This document shows positions 62,183 through 64,000 of a DNA stretch of 64,000 bases, in pieces (position 1 is the first letter of the stretch; every line of letters starts with the position of its first letter). The DNA lies in contig JACKBA010000004.1 of assembly GCA_020634815.1 (NCBI GenBank), forward strand, positions 124,001 to 188,000, written 5' to 3'. Both the position numbers and the translations under genes were made by a program. This DNA is from Caldilineaceae bacterium (GTDB lineage: Bacteria > Chloroflexota > Anaerolineae > Caldilineales > Caldilineaceae). A model generated the notes under the pieces. The model saw only the letters and a list, made by a program, of their open reading frames with translations, was not told where the DNA came from and ran no database searches.

Positions 62183-63405
62183 GCGCCTGCTTCCCCTTGT
62201 GTCATGGCCGGCGCGGCAAGCCGCACGCACGTGCCCTCTCCGGCGGCGGATGTCACCGTCAAGCTGCCGCCCAGGAGGCGCGCTCGCTCGTGCATGCCCA
62301 GCAGGCCGTAGTGGCCGGCCGGGGCCGCCTGTGCCGGGTCGAAGCCGCGGCCGTCGTCGCACACGGCCAGCACCACGTCGCCCTCCTCGCGTGCCAGCCG
62401 CACCGTAACCTGACTCGCCGCGGCATGACGCGCCACATTGGCCAGCGCCTCGCCCAGCACCGCCAGCACATGGCTCGATGCTTCGGCGGGCAGCGCGTCG
62501 TCGGCGCCGGCGGCCACCTCCACCGCACAGGGAATCCCCGTCGCCTGTGTGAAGCGTTCGGCGCGCTCGCCGAGCGCCGTCCCCACGTCGCTGCTCATTG
62601 CGCGCAGATCGTCGATGGCGGCACGCGACTCCGCCAGCGTGCTGCGCGCGCGACCGAGCGCCTGGTCGACGATGGCGGCCGCGCGTTCGTCGCGTCCCGC
62701 TGCCAGATGCGCCTTGACCGCCTCCAGTTGCAACACGAGCCCGGCGACGCCCTGCGCCAGCGTGTCGTGCAGCTCGCGCGCCATGCGCTGGCGTTCGGCC
62801 TGTAAGGTGAGCGCCGCGTTCTGCGCGGCGTACGCGGCCAGTTGCGCGTTGGCGCTCTCCAGCGTCTCGGCCAGTTCCTCCGCCTTCTGGCGCTCGGCCA
62901 ACTGCTGGTTGTAGAGCACCATGAGCAGGACGAAGAAGGTGCCGTTGACCAGGATCGTGGCGGCCACCCCGGGCAGCCGAGCCGGGGAGACCGACTGCAT
63001 CAGCAGCAGCGCCAGTAGCGTCGCATAGAATAGGCCCAGCCCCAGCGCACGGCGCGAGTTGCCCCACAGCCCCAGCGCCTCGCCGACCTGCGTGATCGTC
63101 AGCGTCGCCGCCAGCGTGCCGTTGGAGTCGATGCCATAGGGCAGGCTCGCCAGGATCACGATCAGCGTGGCCTGCGCGGCGTAGTAGACGATCCACCAGC
63201 GCGGCTTCGTCATGAGGGCGAAGTTGCTCCAGTACAACCCGATGTGCGCGGCAAAGAGCACCAGGCTCGGCCCGACCAGCGCCGCATTGCCGTCGCGCGC
63301 GGTGAACAGGGCATTGCCGAGCGTCACGCTCCCCAGCAGCAGCGTGATGAAGAGATAGAAGGGGATGCCGGTGAACTTCTCGTCGCGCCGTGTGGTCGTC
63401 TCCAT
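62179..63405 (-). CDS. NarL-type sensor histidine kinase (HisKA_3)
   Basis: A 408-residue kinase. Five to six membrane helices over residues 14-165 with almost no extracytoplasmic domain, a coiled coil (about 168-205), the HisKA_3 dimerisation helix with His213 in ARELHDTLAQGVAGLV, and a HATPase domain with N-box LGEALANVARHAAAS, CDDGRGFDP and YGLLGMHERARLLGG. The layout resembles DesK and LiaS-like sensors that read membrane state or pass signals through the membrane core. Partner regulator overlaps its 3' end. Confidence 0.93.
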   Translation of the reverse strand: METTTRRDEKFTGIPFYLFITLLLGSVTLGNALFTARDGNAALVGPSLVLFAAHIGLYWSNFALMTKPRWWIVYYAAQATLIVILASLPYGIDSNGTLAATLTITQVGEALGLWGNSRRALGLGLFYATLLALLLMQSVSPARLPGVAATILVNGTFFVLLMVLYNQQLAERQKAEELAETLESANAQLAAYAAQNAALTLQAERQRMARELHDTLAQGVAGLVLQLEAVKAHLAAGRDERAAAIVDQALGRARSTLAESRAAIDDLRAMSSDVGTALGERAERFTQATGIPCAVEVAAGADDALPAEASSHVLAVLGEALANVARHAAASQVTVRLAREEGDVVLAVCDDGRGFDPAQAAPAGHYGLLGMHERARLLGGSLTVTSAAGEGTCVRLAAPAMTQGEAGA

Positions 63406-63531
63406 GCCCTGATTCTACACCACCTGCGCCGCCCCCGGTATCGTCCGGCCGGACACTGTCCAAACGGACAATGGCCGCACGCACAGACGGACGATGTGCG
63501 GCGGGTGCAGGGAGGCTATGCTGGGGGCGTA

Positions 63532-63645
63532 AAGTGTAATACGTAATGCGTAACTCGTAATGCGTAATGCGTGACTCGTGACTCGTGACGCATCACGCAT
63601 CACCTATCACGTATTACGCATCACGCATCACGCATCACGCAAGAA
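63532..63645. repeat. GTAATGCGTAATGCGTGACTCGTGA inverted patch (copy 3)
   Basis: Plus strand GTAATACGTAATGCGTAACTCGTAATGCGTAATGCGTGACTC, then CGTGACGCATCACGCATCAC..CACGTATTACGCATCACGC: the halves pair into one long cruciform between the kinase gene and the last gene. Upstream, GTCCGGCCGGAC and TGTCCAAACGGACA (about 63443-63470) are two further short inverted repeats in the kinase promoter region. Confidence 0.8.
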
Positions 63646-63658
63646 AGGCAACCAACCC

Positions 63659-64000
63659 ATGAACCGCATCTCACGCCATCGACACTATATCTGGCTCGCC
63701 CTCTACGCCGCCTTCGTCTTCTTTGCCGGCGGGCGCTGGAATATCCCGCTGGCAGCGTGGCTGGCACCCGTCTTCGCCATCCGCTTCTATCGCGACAGCG
63801 AGCACGCATGGCGCGGCTTCCTCTGGATCTGGCTGGCGACCGCGCTGCCCACCATTGCCGGCTGGCAGGGCGCCACCTTCATGAGCTTCGTCCACCCGCT
63901 CGCCGAACCGCTCTTCTTTCTCGTGATGACGCCCGTCGCGCTCATCCCCTACATCCTGGATCGGCTCTACGCTCGCCGATTCGCCCCGTCGCTCTGGCTG
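63659..64000 (+). CDS. Polytopic membrane protein, N-terminal part (3' end beyond window)
   Basis: 114 codons seen, open to the window edge. AAAGG lies eleven bases before the ATG at 63659. Basic start (MNRISRHRHY), then hydrophobic segments about 11-36, 52-70 and 82-98, with NIPLAAWLAPVFAIRFYRD. This recalls the N-terminal membrane part of apolipoprotein N-acyltransferase-like proteins, but the catalytic domain is not in the window, so no product name is given. Confidence 0.7.
   Translation, partial: MNRISRHRHYIWLALYAAFVFFAGGRWNIPLAAWLAPVFAIRFYRDSEHAWRGFLWIWLATALPTIAGWQGATFMSFVHPLAEPLFFLVMTPVALIPYILDRLYARRFAPSLWL

Overview
The window is GC-rich (roughly two-thirds G+C by eye), densely coded bacterial chromosome. 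It most resembles Chloroflexota of the Anaerolineae/Caldilineae kind. The clues are three secreted proteins ending in an LYLP-x-V-x-R-like tag, two very large MalT-type LuxR regulators, a TAXI receptor, GEVED, Kelch, FG-GAP and CSLREA surface proteins, and heavy use of short hairpin repeats between operons. The lineage is an inference; no rRNA gene is present to settle it.

Layout. 1-3281: the start of a giant secreted beta-helix/beta-propeller protein, running off the left edge. 3520-6814: a DUF3830 protein and a two-subunit exported molybdenum hydroxylase (IorAB type). 7173-9920: an envelope operon of a TlpA-like lipoprotein and two membrane-anchored proteins. 10099-13787: a class V aminotransferase resembling molybdenum-cofactor sulfurase, coupled to a compact MenE-like acyl-AMP ligase, then a membrane-tethered helix-hairpin-helix protein. 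13809-18959: a four-gene minus-strand operon (secreted trypsin-like protease, HD phosphohydrolase, SpoU RNA methyltransferase, Kelch protein).

19121-27240 is a pyrimidine locus: pyrC, pyrB and a secreted FG-GAP protein on plus face pyrD, a fused pyrF-pyrE and a histidine phosphatase on minus. The two arms converge on eight copies of a 66-bp hairpin repeat. carAB and pyrK are not in the window. 27274-27567 holds two RNA genes, the SRP RNA and tRNA-Ser(GGA), followed by hemD and a double thioredoxin. 29656-30801 is a LacI-family gene with a near-consensus promoter and an adjacent perfect palindromic operator.

30899-38172 holds a polytopic membrane subtilase and a 1,564-residue GEVED surface protein, ended by a strong bidirectional terminator. 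38330-49358 holds a coiled-coil membrane protein, an orphan TAXI receptor, an MGH1-like glucosidase, a DUF389 protein, a LuxR/MalT regulator and three small stress-type proteins. 49471-56238 is a sulfur module: cytosolic arylsulfatase, its radical-SAM maturase and two SulP anion transporters. 56404-63405 holds a second LuxR/MalT regulator, a YjhG/YagF sugar-acid dehydratase and a NarL-type two-component pair. A membrane protein runs off the right edge.

No prophage, transposase, CRISPR array or known defence system is visible. The best candidates for something new are the aminotransferase/ligase pair, the 66-bp array between convergent pyrimidine operons, the near-leaderless promoters of the two large regulators, and the recurrent C-terminal tag.
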